Counted from the first letter of the stretch, positions 53,169-62,275 are shown. The stretch: 64,000 nucleotides of DNA from Candidatus Ribeiella danica (GCA_016717335.1 JADKFS010000016.1:124001-188000); one strand, 5' to 3'. Notes: generated from the letters alone by a model not told the origin. Translations and numbers: made by a program.

Positions 53169-54029
53169 ATGAGCGACACGTCCTCCCCCAGCAGCCCATC
53201 CGACAGGCGATCGTTCGAGCTGCTCCAGCGAGCCATCGACGCCCTCGGCGACCCGATCTTCGTGAAAGACCTGGCGCACCGCTGGGTCGCCTGCAACCGC
53301 GCCTTCTGCGAGCTGCTCGGCCGCCCCTACGACGCGGTCATCGGCCGCAGCGACCCCGACTACTTCCCGCCCGATCAGGTCACGGTGTTCTGGGATGGCG
53401 ACGACCAGGTCGTCTCGACTGGCGAGACGATCGAGAGCGAGGAACTCTTCTCCCAGAAGGACGGCACCGTGCGCACGATCTGGACCCGCAAGTTCGCGGT
53501 CAGAGACGATGCGGGCCGCGTGGTCGGCAGCTGCGGGATCATCACCGACATCAGCGAGATCAGGCGGCGGCAGCAGCAGATCGAGCAGCTCGAGGCCGAG
53601 ATCAAGCAGCAGATGACGATCATCGAGGCCCAGGGCTCGCTGCTCGACGAGCTGTCCGTCCCGGTGATCCAGGTCTGGGACAGCATCCTGCTGCTGCCGC
53701 TGATCGGCGTGATCGAGAGCCGGCGCGCCAGCCGGATCACCGAGAGCCTGCTCGAGTCGATCGGCCGCGAGGGGGCCGAGGTGATCATCATCGACATCAC
53801 CGGCGTGCCGATCGTCGATACCGGCGTCGCCAGCCACCTCGTCCGGACAGTCCAGGCCGCCCAGCTGCTCGGCTGCCAGAGCATCCTGGTCGGGATCAGC
53901 CCGGAGATCGCCCAGACGCTGGTCGGCCTGGGGGTCGACTTCAGCCGGATTACGACCCGCGCAACCCTGCAGAACGGCTTGGAGTACGCGCTCAAGCGCC
54001 TCAACTACGACGTCAGGCGGAAGGCCTGA
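53169..54029 (+). CDS. PAS-STAS regulator (RsbR-like)
   Basis: 286 residues. N-terminal PAS domain (RAIDALGDPIFVKDLAHRWV, GRPYDAVIGRSDPDYFP, VVGSCGIITDISEI), a coiled-coil hinge (QIEQLEAEIKQQM), then a STAS domain: ELSVPVIQVWDSILLLPLIG, IIIDITGVPIVDTGVASHL with the threonines phosphorylated in RsbR, and ILVGISPEIAQTLVGLGVD. RsbR proteins scaffold stressosomes; no RsbS or RsbT gene is in the window, so partners would be elsewhere. Converges with the YccF gene, six bases apart. Confidence 0.87.
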   Translation: MSDTSSPSSPSDRRSFELLQRAIDALGDPIFVKDLAHRWVACNRAFCELLGRPYDAVIGRSDPDYFPPDQVTVFWDGDDQVVSTGETIESEELFSQKDGTVRTIWTRKFAVRDDAGRVVGSCGIITDISEIRRRQQQIEQLEAEIKQQMTIIEAQGSLLDELSVPVIQVWDSILLLPLIGVIESRRASRITESLLESIGREGAEVIIIDITGVPIVDTGVASHLVRTVQAAQLLGCQSILVGISPEIAQTLVGLGVDFSRITTRATLQNGLEYALKRLNYDVRRKA

Positions 54030-54035
54030 GCATGG

Positions 54036-54743
54036 CTACGTGTCGGCCAGCGTCGTCACGGTGCCCACGCGCTCGAACATCAGGAACGACAGCGGCAGTC
54101 CGATCACGCTCAGGGCGGCCACCCAGGAGAGCTGCAGCCACAGCAGGCTAAGCCACCAGCCGATCAGCACGAAGTAGATCGCGCGGACCGCAAAGCTGGC
54201 CGAGCTGCGGTCGCGCTGCAGCTGCAGCCCCTGCCGCCGCTGGCGCAGCGTCATCACCTGCGGCATCAGGCTCAGCATCCACAGGCCCACCGGCAGCCCG
54301 ATCACCGTCAGGTTCAGCATCCAGGCCACGATCAGCCAGATCTGGCCCAGCCACAGGCCCACAAACACGAACCAGAGCGCGCGGATGCCGATCGGCAGCT
54401 CGGCCAGCGTCGGCGACGCGCTGACATAGATGTGCTGGACGATCGTCGTCGCGGGCGCGCTGCCGACCACCAGCGCCGGGGCGGGCGGCGGGTAGCCCGC
54501 GGTCTCGCCCGCCAGCGCCGCCCCACAGCTCACGCAGTAGAGCGCCTCGTGCGGGTTCGCGCCGCCGCAGGCGCCGCAGCGCGGGCCATAGACCCTGGCA
54601 AGCTCCGGCCGCGGCATGGGCTCAGGCACGCCCGACAGCGACGCGCCGCAGCCCACGCAGTAGAGCGAGCCGACGCTGTTGCGCGTGTCACAGCGCGTGC
54701 ACTGAATATTCTGATCGATCGTCGCCACCGGGCGGTTGACCAT
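54036..54743 (-). CDS. YccF-domain membrane protein with two N-terminal zinc ribbons
   Basis: 235 residues, ATG after GAAGGAGGAG. Zinc ribbons CTRCDTRN...YCVGCGASL and CGACGGAN...YCVSCGAAL in the first 80 residues, then two repeats of the YccF (DUF307) module: RALWFVFVGLWLGQIWLIVA, TVIGLPVGLWMLSLMPQV, and a second AIYFVLIGWWLSLLWLQLSW with SVIGLPLSFLMFERV. Function unknown. The similar zinc ribbons of the divergent SPFH gene suggest that the two act together at the membrane. Confidence 0.82.
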   Translation of the reverse strand: MVNRPVATIDQNIQCTRCDTRNSVGSLYCVGCGASLSGVPEPMPRPELARVYGPRCGACGGANPHEALYCVSCGAALAGETAGYPPPAPALVVGSAPATTIVQHIYVSASPTLAELPIGIRALWFVFVGLWLGQIWLIVAWMLNLTVIGLPVGLWMLSLMPQVMTLRQRRQGLQLQRDRSSASFAVRAIYFVLIGWWLSLLWLQLSWVAALSVIGLPLSFLMFERVGTVTTLADT

Positions 54744-55077
54744 GTGCTCCTCCTTCAGACATTTGTGAGCCTTAGAGCGAAACCTTTGGATAGGACGCCG
54801 GCCGAGCGGCGACGGTTGCGACGGGCGCAGGCCGCGGGCCGGCGAAATCAGCACGCGATCGATCCGGAACCGCTACCGCCGCGCCGGGGCTTCCGGCATA
54901 CAATGCGAGCTGGGCCGGATGAAACCGCAGCGTTCCTTTTACGTATATATCGGCGTTATCTACAGCAATGGTCAACACGATCGAACCCTGCGAAATGCCG
55001 GTTGAATCGTTCTTTCCCTGCAACCCAACGGCCAGCGCATGCGCGCCGCCACCAGCGACCTGAGGAGGAAATACGCC
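54744..55077. other. Divergent intergenic region between YccF and SPFH genes
   Basis: No gene. An AT-rich patch at 54940-54960 (ACGTATATATCGGCG) in otherwise GC-rich DNA is the best candidate for promoter elements. No repeat-family member is seen. Confidence 0.5.
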
Positions 55078-56124
55078 ATGGCCCTGCTCGACCTGGTCGA
55101 ATACCTCGACTCCACCGGCAACGTCCTGGCCGCGCGCGTCCCGCCGGACGGCTCCGGCGAGCTGCGGCTCGGCTCGCAGTGCGTCGTGCGCGAGGGCCAG
55201 CTGGCCTTCTTCGCCCGCGACGGCCGCTTCCTCGACATGCTGATCCCCGGGCGGCACACCCTGACGAGCGCCAACATCCCGCTGCTGATCGATCTGCTCA
55301 AGCTGCCCTTCGGCAACAAGAGCCCGTTTCGCGCCGACGTCTACTACGTCAGCCTGCACCAGCACACCGACCTGAAGTGGGGCACGCCCCAGCCCATCCC
55401 GATGCGCGACTCGCAGTTCGGCATGGTGCGCATCCGCGCCTTCGGCACCTACATCGTCCAGGTGGCCGAGCCGCGCAAGCTGCTCACGGCGGTGGTCGGC
55501 ACGCGCGGCCGCTACACGATCCAGGACGTCGAGGAGCAGCTGCGCAGCTCGATCATCGCGCGCGTGGCCGACGTGATCGCCGAGTGGATGCGCGAGCGCA
55601 AGCTCTCGGTGATCGACCTGGCGACCGAGTACGACGAGCTGTCCGAGGCGGCGCACGCCGCGCTTAAGAAGGACTTCGCCGGGCTGGGGCTGGAGCTGAC
55701 ACGCTTCTACATCAACACGATCACCATCCCCGAGGAGCTGGAGCGCCGGCTCGACCAGGTCGGCGGCGTGGCGGCGATGGGCGGGCTGGACGGCTACACG
55801 CGCTTCAAGGCCGCCGAGGCGCTGCAGGATGCCGCGCAGGCGGGCGGAAACAGCCTGGCCGGCGCGGGTGTCGGCCTGGGCGCGGGCATGAACCTGGGCG
55901 CCCTGATGGGCAGCGCGCTGACCCCGGCCGCGCAGCCCAGCCCGGCGCCGGCCGCCCTGCCGACAAAACCCTGCCCCAAGTGCCAGACTAGCGTGCTGGC
56001 GAGCGCCAAGTTCTGCAACGAGTGCGGCGCGTCGCTGCTCCCCGCGGTCTGCCCCAAGTGCAGCACCCCATCCCAGTCGGGCGCGAAGTTCTGCATCGAG
56101 TGCGGGACCGGGCTGGCGCCGTAG
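55078..56124 (+). CDS. SPFH-domain (virion core protein-like, YdjI-type) protein with double zinc ribbon
   Basis: 348 residues, ATG after GAGGAGGA. N-terminal SPFH-like domain: GSQCVVREGQLAFFARDGRF, IPGRHTLTSANIPLL, DVYYVSLHQHTDLKWGTPQP, VRIRAFGTYIVQVAEPRKLL, then FYINTITIPEEL. A Gly/Ala/Pro-rich hinge leads to two C-terminal zinc ribbons (CPKCQTS...FCNECGA and CPKCSTP...FCIECGT). Bacillus YdjI and relatives bring stress and fusion proteins to the membrane. Coupled role with YccF is inferred from neighbourhood and shared zinc ribbons. Confidence 0.85.
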   Translation: MALLDLVEYLDSTGNVLAARVPPDGSGELRLGSQCVVREGQLAFFARDGRFLDMLIPGRHTLTSANIPLLIDLLKLPFGNKSPFRADVYYVSLHQHTDLKWGTPQPIPMRDSQFGMVRIRAFGTYIVQVAEPRKLLTAVVGTRGRYTIQDVEEQLRSSIIARVADVIAEWMRERKLSVIDLATEYDELSEAAHAALKKDFAGLGLELTRFYINTITIPEELERRLDQVGGVAAMGGLDGYTRFKAAEALQDAAQAGGNSLAGAGVGLGAGMNLGALMGSALTPAAQPSPAPAALPTKPCPKCQTSVLASAKFCNECGASLLPAVCPKCSTPSQSGAKFCIECGTGLAP

Positions 56125-56176
56125 CCGCGGCGCTCATGCTTCCGGGCTCGCGCCCGCCTTCAATCGCATCCTGATG

Positions 56177-56251
56177 CCCTCTTTCCCGTGACGACGGGAG
56201 AGGGGGCCTCTTTGTACCCCGCCCATGCCAAGGACAGGCGCTGGGGTGATC
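56177..56251. repeat. Tripartite GC-rich element, eroded copy
   Basis: Left module CCCTCTTTCCCGTGACGACG with GGGAGAGGGGG; right module CCCCGCCCATGCCAAGGACA ending GGGGTGATC. The central stem is missing. Confidence 0.6.
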
Positions 56252-56307
56252 GTCATATCACCACGCCATCAACAAAAACCACCCCCGAATGGTAGCACAA
56301 GTTTCGA

Positions 56308-56316
56308 TGGTACAAT
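56308..56316 (+). promoter_or_regulatory. Extended -10 promoter of the FGGY kinase gene
   Basis: TGGTACAAT, 53 bases upstream of the ATG at 56370; no consensus -35. Confidence 0.4.
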
Positions 56317-56369
56317 GTCGCAGGCGCGAGGCGCGCGCTGACGCGCCGGCCAGGCTGACAGGACGAACG

Positions 56370-57866
56370 ATGACACCTTCATATGTGCTTGGGATAGATC
56401 AGGGCGGCAGCGGCAGCCGGGCCGTGGTGCTCAACGGCGCCGGCCAGGTCGCCGGCTACGGCTACCAGCCGGTCGGCCGGCTCTACCCGCAGCCGGGGTG
56501 GGTCGAGCAGTCGCCGCAGGCGATCGCCGAGAGCGTGCGCGGAGCGATGACGGCGGCGATCGCGCAGGCGGGCTGCGCCGCGCACGAGATCGCCGGCTGC
56601 GGGATCACCTCGCAGCGCGACACCGTCTTCGCGTGGGACGGCGAGACCGGCCAGCCGATCGGCAACGCGATCACCTGGCAGGACCTGCGCACCGTCGCTC
56701 TGGTGGCCGAGACAAACAGCTGGGCGCTGGCGGGCGAGCGGCGCGAGCGGCTGGGCCAGTTCCCGGGCGCCTACTGCTCGGCCATGCACATGGCCTGGCG
56801 GATGCGCCACGACGAGGAGTTCCGCCAGGCCGCCGAGACGGGGCGGCTGCGCTGCTCGCTCTCGGCCGGCTGGCTGATCCAGGCGCTGGGCCGGCCGCAC
56901 GACCACGCGCTCGACTACTCGCTGGCGCAGGGGATGACCGTGCTCGACTTCCGGCGCAAGCGGCTGTGGGACGAGTGGATCGACATGCTCGGGCTGCCGC
57001 GCGCCGCGCTGCCGCGCCCGGTGCCGACGCTGCACATGTTCGGCGAGATCGACGTGACCGACGCGCGCGGCGGGCGCGCGGCCGTGCCGGTGCTGGCCCT
57101 GATCAGCGACCAGCAGGCGGCGCTGTTTGGCTACGACTGCCGGGCGCCCGGCCAGGCCGCCTGCACTCACGGCACCGCCTCGTTCGTCAACGTCGCCGCC
57201 GGCACCGGCATCCCCCCGCAGAGCCGCAGCAAGACCTACCTGGCCTGGGAGCTGGACGGCATCGCCAGCTACAGCCTTGAGGCCGATACGACCGTCACCG
57301 GCGCGGTGATCCGCTGGATGCAGGAGCAGATGGGCTGGCTGCACCGCCCTGCCGACCTTGGCGCGCTGGCGCTGACCGTGCCGGACCCCGGCGGCGTCGT
57401 GTTCGTGCCGGCCTTCACCGGGCTGGGCATCCCATACGAGGACCGCAGCGCGCGCGGCACCCTGCTCGGGATGACGCTCGACACCGCGCCGGCCCACATC
57501 GCGCGCGCCTTCCTGGACTCGATCGGCTACCAGGTCTACGACATCCTGGCGGCGATCGCCGAGGACACCGGCCTGACGATCGACCGGCTGCATGTCGGCG
57601 GCGGGATCTCGGCCAGCGACCTGGCCTGCCAGATCCAGGCCGACGTGCTTGGCATCCCGGTGGTGCGGGCCAAGAACACCGAGACGAGCGTGCGAGCCGC
57701 CGCGCTGCTGGGCGGCCTGGGCGCCGGGCTCTGGCCGAGCGCGCTCGACCTGCCGCCGCTGCCAGGCCCCGAGACGATCTTCGAGCCCAGGCGCAGCGCC
57801 GAGTCGCGCGAGAGCGGCATCGCCGCCTGGCACCGCGCGCTGGAGCGGGCGAGTCACTGGGTATGA
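56370..57866 (+). CDS. FGGY-family carbohydrate kinase, glycerol kinase-like
   Basis: 498 residues. Phosphate 1 motif YVLGIDQGGSGSRAVVL, then YPQPGWVEQSPQAI, CGITSQRDTVFAWD and AITWQDLRT, which resemble GlpK (PGWVEHDP, TVVWDxxTG, WQDRRT). FGGY lids: LALISDQQAALFGYDC (catalytic Asp region), CTHGTASFVNV, FVPAFTGLGIPYEDRSARGT and LHVGGGISASDLACQIQAD. Glycerol is the best guess; other polyols or xylulose cannot be excluded. It precedes the GH35 gene, with a long repeat array between. Confidence 0.85.
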   Translation: MTPSYVLGIDQGGSGSRAVVLNGAGQVAGYGYQPVGRLYPQPGWVEQSPQAIAESVRGAMTAAIAQAGCAAHEIAGCGITSQRDTVFAWDGETGQPIGNAITWQDLRTVALVAETNSWALAGERRERLGQFPGAYCSAMHMAWRMRHDEEFRQAAETGRLRCSLSAGWLIQALGRPHDHALDYSLAQGMTVLDFRRKRLWDEWIDMLGLPRAALPRPVPTLHMFGEIDVTDARGGRAAVPVLALISDQQAALFGYDCRAPGQAACTHGTASFVNVAAGTGIPPQSRSKTYLAWELDGIASYSLEADTTVTGAVIRWMQEQMGWLHRPADLGALALTVPDPGGVVFVPAFTGLGIPYEDRSARGTLLGMTLDTAPAHIARAFLDSIGYQVYDILAAIAEDTGLTIDRLHVGGGISASDLACQIQADVLGIPVVRAKNTETSVRAAALLGGLGAGLWPSALDLPPLPGPETIFEPRRSAESRESGIAAWHRALERASHWV

Positions 57867-57867
57867 C

Positions 57868-58030
57868 GGGCTAGGGGCTAGGGGCTAGGGGCTAGGGGCT
57901 AGGGGCTGGAGGTGAGGGGGTGACCGGGTGAGGGGGTGACAAGGTGAGGCGACACTCTAGGTCACCTTGTCACCTTGTCACCTTGTCACCTTGTCCTTGT
58001 CTCCTTGTCTCCTTGTCTCCTTGTCTCCTT
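57868..58030. repeat. Heptamer and octamer paired arrays
   Basis: Six GGGGCTA heptamers (57868-57908), GGGTGAG/GTGACAAG units (57921-57947), then facing GTCACCTT x4 (57961-57992) and GTCTCCTT x4 (57999-58030). It fills the gap between the FGGY kinase and GH35 genes and ends 15 bases before the start codon. Confidence 0.85.
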
Positions 58031-58045
58031 ATCCAAAGAGGGAGT

Positions 58046-61000
58046 ATGCGCACAGTCAGTGTCACCCGCGACGGCATCAGCATCGACGGGCGCCCGTTCA
58101 TCCTGCTCGCCGGACAGCTGCACTACTTCCGCTACCCGAAGGCCGAGTGGCGCGATCTGCTGCTGAAGGCGAAGGCCGGCGGCCTGAATACGATCGACAC
58201 AGTCATCCCCTGGAACCTGCACGAGCCCGAGCCGGGCCGCTTCAACTTCGCCGAGGAGGCCGACCTGCCGGCCTATATCGACCTGTGCGGCGAGCTGGGC
58301 CTGTTCGTGATCGCCCGGCCCGGCCCGTACATCTGCGCCGAGTGGGAGAACGGCGGCTTCCCGGCCTGGCTGACCGCGCTGCCCGGCATGGATCTGCGGG
58401 TCGATAGCCCGCTGTTCCTGGAGCACACGCTGCGCTGGTTCGATACGCTCATCCCGCTGCTGGCCGCGCGTCAGGCCACGCGCGGCGGGCCGATCATCCT
58501 CAGCCAGATCGAGAACGAGCACTGGGCCTCCGGCCGCTACGGCCACGACGACCACCAGGCCACGCTCGCGCGCGCGGCGATCGAGCGCGGGGTCGAGCTG
58601 CCGCAGTACACCTGCATGGGCGCGATGCGCGACTGGCCCGAGCTGCGCAACGGCTGGAGCGGCATCGCCGAGAAGCTGGTGCAGACCCGCGCCGCCTGGC
58701 CCGAGAACCCGATGATCGTCAGCGAGCTGTGGAGCGGCTGGTTCGACAACTGGGGCGCCAGCCGCCACAACCACAAGACGCCGGCGAAGCTCGACCTGAC
58801 GCTGCACCAGCTCACCGCCGTCGGCGCGAGCGGCTGGAGCCACTGGATGTGGGCCGGCGGCACCAACTTCGGCTTCTGGGGCGGGCGCACGGTCGGCGGC
58901 GATACCATCCACATGACTACCTCGTACGACTACGACGCGCCGGTTAGCGAGTATGGCGGCCTGACCGAGAAGTTCTTCGTCGCGCGCCGGCACCAGCTCT
59001 TTATGTCAACCCTCGGCTTCCCGCTCTCGGCGGTGCTGGCCGACGCGAGCGCGGGCGGCCCGAAGGTGATCGCGCCCGCGGCCGTGGCGGGCCGCGGCGA
59101 GGCCGGCAACGCGCCCTACCGCAACGTGCGCGCGGCGCCGGGCGCGCCAGCCGGCTGGGCCGACTTCACGGCGACCTTCCTGCAGAACGGCGGGCTCGAG
59201 GGCCAGACCTACCAGCTGTTCCTCGCAAAGCCCGCGGCTCGCCTCACCATCGAGGTCGAGGCCCTGTCGATCAAGCCGATCTTTAGCAATTTGCCCCTGG
59301 GGCTTGGGGCTTCGGGCTTCGGGCTTGGAGTGGGCGACTCGCCCCAAGTCCCAAATCCCAAGCCCCAGATCCCGCTGGTCCTGGAATATCACACCTCGCG
59401 CATCCTCGGCTTCTGGCCGAGCGCCGACGGCGATACGCTGGTGCTCTACGGCGCCGAGGGCGAGGTAGGCGAGCTGCAGTTAAGCGTTGAGAGCGCAGAG
59501 TTCCAAGTTGCCGGGAGTGTGCCGGCAAACTCAGAACTCAAAGCTCAAGACTCAAAACTGCATGTGAGCTACTGGATCGCCGATCGGCCCACCGCCATCC
59601 ACGCGCGCGCCGGCGGCCGGCCGCTGACGATCGTGCTGCTGACGCAGGCGCGCGCCGAGCGCTGGTGGCCGGTCGGGGCAGGCGGCTTCGTCTGCGGGCC
59701 GCACCTGCTGCGCGAGAGCGACCTGGACGGGCAGGATCTCACGCTGCTGCTCGACCAGCGCGGCGTCGCGCCGTTCTACCAGGTCGGGCTGGGCGGCCAG
59801 GCGCGCCTGCTGCCGAGCCCCCCGCCGCCCAGCCGCCCGGCCCCCCTGTCGCCGCTCGTGTGGGCCTGCCACGCCGCCGCCGAGCGTGTTTCCGGCGACG
59901 GCTGGCGGTCGATCGAGCGGCCGCAGGCGCTGGAGGAGCTTGGCTGCGACGTCGGCTACGGCTGGTACCGCGCCGAGATCGAGGTCGCGCAGGCGCAGGA
60001 GACCAGCCTGGCCGCGCCGTGGCTCGCGGATCGCGCGCGGCTGATCCTGGACGGCGAGGACATCGGCTGGCTGGGCGTGCACCCGCGCGGGCCGCGCCTG
60101 GCGCTGCCGGTGCGGCTCTCGGCCGGACGGCACGACCTGCGCATCCTGGCCGACAACCTGGGCCGCTTCAACTATGGCTCGAACACGGGCGAGCGCAAGG
60201 GCCTGCTCGACACGCTCTACCTGGGCGGCCGGCAGATCGACCTGACGGCAGGCTGGGTCGCGCTGTGGCAGGAGGCGGTCTTCGCCGGCGAGGCGCTCGC
60301 GAATGCGCGCGCGGCGTTCGTCCGGCCGGACGCCGAGGATGTCAGCCTGGACAGCTTCGCCTTCCAGGGGCCGAGCGTGTGGCTGCTGCGCGACGTGGAG
60401 GCGCGCGCGGGGCGGCGCTACATCATCCAGATGACCGGGGACCGCAACCCCGGCGCGCTGTTCGTGAACGGCCGGGCAGTCGCGCGCTTCAGCCGGCACC
60501 ACGGCGGCGGGTACATCAAGGCCGACATCAGCGAGCTGCTGCGCCCGGGCGCCAACCACCTCGCGCTCAACATCCAGGGCTACGCCGGCGCGCCCTGGCG
60601 GGCCACCCTGCTCGAGTACGACGCCGGGCAGGCGCTCGACGCGGCGTGGAGCTTCAGGCCCGGCGTGACGCCCCGAGCAGAGGCTTGGGACGTGGGGCGT
60701 GGGACCTGGGATGCCGCCCAAGCCCCAAGCCCCAAGCCCGAAGTCCCTGGAATGTCTTTCTACAAGGCGGCATTCGCCTACAGCGCGGCGACGCACGGCG
60801 GCGGGCCGTTCAAGCTGCACCTGCCGGGCATGCGCAAGGGGCAGGTCTGGCTGAACGGCCGCAACATCGGCCGCTACTGGCAGGAGGTCGGCCCGCAGGA
60901 GGCCTACAAGCTGCCGGCCGCCTGGCTGCGGCCCGAGAACGAGCTGCTGATCTTCGACGAGGAGGGCGCTCCGCCGCGCGACGTCTGGATTGGCGCCGAC

Positions 61001-61057
61001 GCGCTGGGCGCGGATCAGACCGTTCACGTTCTCTTGCGAAACGAAGGAGCTTCGTAG
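58046..61057 (+). CDS. GH35 family beta-galactosidase
   Basis: 1003 residues, ATG after AAAGAGGGAG. Catalytic barrel (1-330): HYFRYPKAEWRDLLLKAKAG, NTIDTVIPWNLHEPEPG, RPGPYICAEWENGGFPAWL, SQIENEHW (acid/base Glu), IVSELWSGWFDNWG (nucleophile Glu), SHWMWAGGTNFGFWGG, TSYDYDAPVSEYG. C-terminal beta domains include RADRAR-like and the terminal MRKGQVWLNGRNIGRYW. No signal peptide is evident, so cytoplasmic. Three stretches (residues about 416-445, 479-507, 879-903) are encoded by in-frame paired repeats and have no counterpart expected in the family. Confidence 0.9.
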   Translation: MRTVSVTRDGISIDGRPFILLAGQLHYFRYPKAEWRDLLLKAKAGGLNTIDTVIPWNLHEPEPGRFNFAEEADLPAYIDLCGELGLFVIARPGPYICAEWENGGFPAWLTALPGMDLRVDSPLFLEHTLRWFDTLIPLLAARQATRGGPIILSQIENEHWASGRYGHDDHQATLARAAIERGVELPQYTCMGAMRDWPELRNGWSGIAEKLVQTRAAWPENPMIVSELWSGWFDNWGASRHNHKTPAKLDLTLHQLTAVGASGWSHWMWAGGTNFGFWGGRTVGGDTIHMTTSYDYDAPVSEYGGLTEKFFVARRHQLFMSTLGFPLSAVLADASAGGPKVIAPAAVAGRGEAGNAPYRNVRAAPGAPAGWADFTATFLQNGGLEGQTYQLFLAKPAARLTIEVEALSIKPIFSNLPLGLGASGFGLGVGDSPQVPNPKPQIPLVLEYHTSRILGFWPSADGDTLVLYGAEGEVGELQLSVESAEFQVAGSVPANSELKAQDSKLHVSYWIADRPTAIHARAGGRPLTIVLLTQARAERWWPVGAGGFVCGPHLLRESDLDGQDLTLLLDQRGVAPFYQVGLGGQARLLPSPPPPSRPAPLSPLVWACHAAAERVSGDGWRSIERPQALEELGCDVGYGWYRAEIEVAQAQETSLAAPWLADRARLILDGEDIGWLGVHPRGPRLALPVRLSAGRHDLRILADNLGRFNYGSNTGERKGLLDTLYLGGRQIDLTAGWVALWQEAVFAGEALANARAAFVRPDAEDVSLDSFAFQGPSVWLLRDVEARAGRRYIIQMTGDRNPGALFVNGRAVARFSRHHGGGYIKADISELLRPGANHLALNIQGYAGAPWRATLLEYDAGQALDAAWSFRPGVTPRAEAWDVGRGTWDAAQAPSPKPEVPGMSFYKAAFAYSAATHGGGPFKLHLPGMRKGQVWLNGRNIGRYWQEVGPQEAYKLPAAWLRPENELLIFDEEGAPPRDVWIGADALGADQTVHVLLRNEGAS
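59299..59373. repeat. In-frame heptamer hairpin 1 in the GH35 gene
   Basis: GGGGCTT x2 and CGGGCTT x2 (59299-59326) face CCCAAGT, CCCAAAT, CCCAAGC, CCCAGAT (59343-59370). Translated in frame as GLGASGFGLGVGDSPQVP followed by NPKPQIP. Confidence 0.8.
59482..59562. repeat. In-frame heptamer hairpin 2 in the GH35 gene
   Basis: Left arm AGCGTTGAGAGCGCAGAGTT; right arm AACTCAG, AACTCAA, AGCTCAA, GACTCAA, AACTGCA (59528-59562). In-frame peptide SVESAEFQVAGSVPANSELK then AQDSKL. Confidence 0.75.
60682..60750. repeat. In-frame heptamer hairpin 3 in the GH35 gene
   Basis: GGCTTGG, GACGTGG, GGCGTGG, GACCTGG (60682-60709) face CCCAAGC x3, CCGAAGT (60717-60744). In-frame peptide AWDVGRGTWDAAQAPSPKPE. 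Confidence 0.8.
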
Positions 61058-61145
61058 CCGCCAAGGCACCAAGCGTTGGACGAGGTTTCGCTTGACCAGA
61101 GTACGCTTTACGGTTTCTTGGTGTCTTCGTGTCTTGGTGGTTAGA
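61058..61145. repeat. Paired array after the GH35 gene
   Basis: GCCGCCAAGGCACCAAGCG faces TTCTTGGTGTCTTCGTGTCT and TGGTGGTT. It also carries GGTTTCGCTTGAC, the complement of a motif at 12283, so it is the same composite element as in 12227-12591. Confidence 0.7.
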
Positions 61146-61154
61146 ATCGACCCC

Positions 61155-61649
61155 CTACAGCCCAAGGCCGCCTGGGAGCAGCCGCTCGACGATCACCACG
61201 TCGCGCCACGCCCCGTCGAGCCGGCCGTGCCGCTGGTAGATCCCGACCTCGCGGAAGCCAAGCGAGCGCAGCAGCGCGCGGCTGGGCTCGTTCTCGACGA
61301 ACACGCGCGAGACCAGCTTCCAGAGGCCGGACTGCTCGGCCGCCTGGATGAGCGCCTCCATCGCCAGCCGGCCGGCCCCGCGCCCGCGCTCCGCGCGCTC
61401 GACGTAGACCGAGAACTCGGCGATGCCGGCGTAGCACTCGCGCGGGCGGTAGGTCGAGGTCGCGGCAAACGCGACCACCGCGCCGCCGCGCTCCACCACC
61501 ACGATCGGGTGCGCGCCGTCGAACCAGGCCCGCACCTCCTCGGCCGCGCGCGGGCGCGTCTCGAACGTCGCGATACGGTCGGCGATGCCCTGGTTGTAGA
61601 TCCGCGCGATCGCCTCGGCGTCGCCCAGGCCGGCGGGGCGTGTGTTCAT
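61155..61649 (-). CDS. GNAT N-acetyltransferase, phosphinothricin/methionine sulfone acetyltransferase-like
   Basis: 164 residues, ATG after AAGGAGG. PAT-type features: IARIYNQGIADRIATFET, VVVERGGAVVAFAA, IAEFSVYVERAERGRGAGRL (acetyl-CoA pyrophosphate loop), VFVENEPSRALLRSLGFREV and YQRHGRLDGAWRDVVIVERL. The family acetylates phosphinothricin-like glutamate analogues, methionine sulfone or sulfoximine; the natural substrate is often unclear. Confidence 0.87.
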   Translation of the reverse strand: MNTRPAGLGDAEAIARIYNQGIADRIATFETRPRAAEEVRAWFDGAHPIVVVERGGAVVAFAATSTYRPRECYAGIAEFSVYVERAERGRGAGRLAMEALIQAAEQSGLWKLVSRVFVENEPSRALLRSLGFREVGIYQRHGRLDGAWRDVVIVERLLPGGLGL

Positions 61650-61741
61650 CGGCGCCTCCTTCGGCGTCTATTGTACTCTGGGTTGCAATGCCTCTCATCG
61701 CTCGGCCGGCGCAGCGGCGATGCCGCCAACATCTAGGCCAA

Positions 61742-62275
61742 TCACTGTATCGAGACCAGATCGGCCGCGGCGTAGGCAGGCAGCCAGACGGTAAAGGTCG
61801 AGCCCTGGCCGGGCACGCTGGCGACAGTGATATCCCCGCCCATCAGCCGGCACAGCTGGCGGCTGATCGCCAGCCCCAGCCCGCTGCCGGCGTAGTTGTG
61901 CCCGCGCGTCGTGTCGGCCTGGTGAAACGCCTCGAAGATCCATTGCTGCTGCTCAGGGCTCATGCCGATCCCGGTGTCGCGCACCTCGAACACCAGGAAC
62001 CGCCCATTCTGCCTGTCGGCCGGCTGGGCCTCCACCGGCGGACCCGCATCGGTCTCGTACACGCAAAGCGAGACGATACCATGCTTGGTGAACTTGCAGG
62101 CATTGTCGAGGATGCTCAGCAGCACCTGCCGCACGCGCGCCGGGTCCGCATTGAGCACGGCCAGCCCGTGCGTATGCTCGATCGCCAGCTGGTTGCCCTG
62201 ACTGTGCGCGAGTGGCAAGGCCAGCGCGGACAGGTCGCCTACCAGCGCCTGGAGAGGCCACGCGCGCGCAGGGCG
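61742..62275 (-). pseudogene. Histidine kinase C-terminal fragment (ATPase domain)
   Basis: Only the ATP-binding half of a hybrid-type sensor kinase remains: homologous sequence starts near 62265 (WPLQALVGDLSALALPLA) and includes DPARVRQVLLSILDNACKFT, VFEVRDTGIGMSPEQQQWIF, GSGLGLAISRQLCRLMGGDI and STFTVWLPA. There is no start codon with a binding site (the open frame begins with TTG at 62218), no HisKA domain and no sensor. It meets another kinase fragment head to head at about 62260-62272. Confidence 0.75.
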
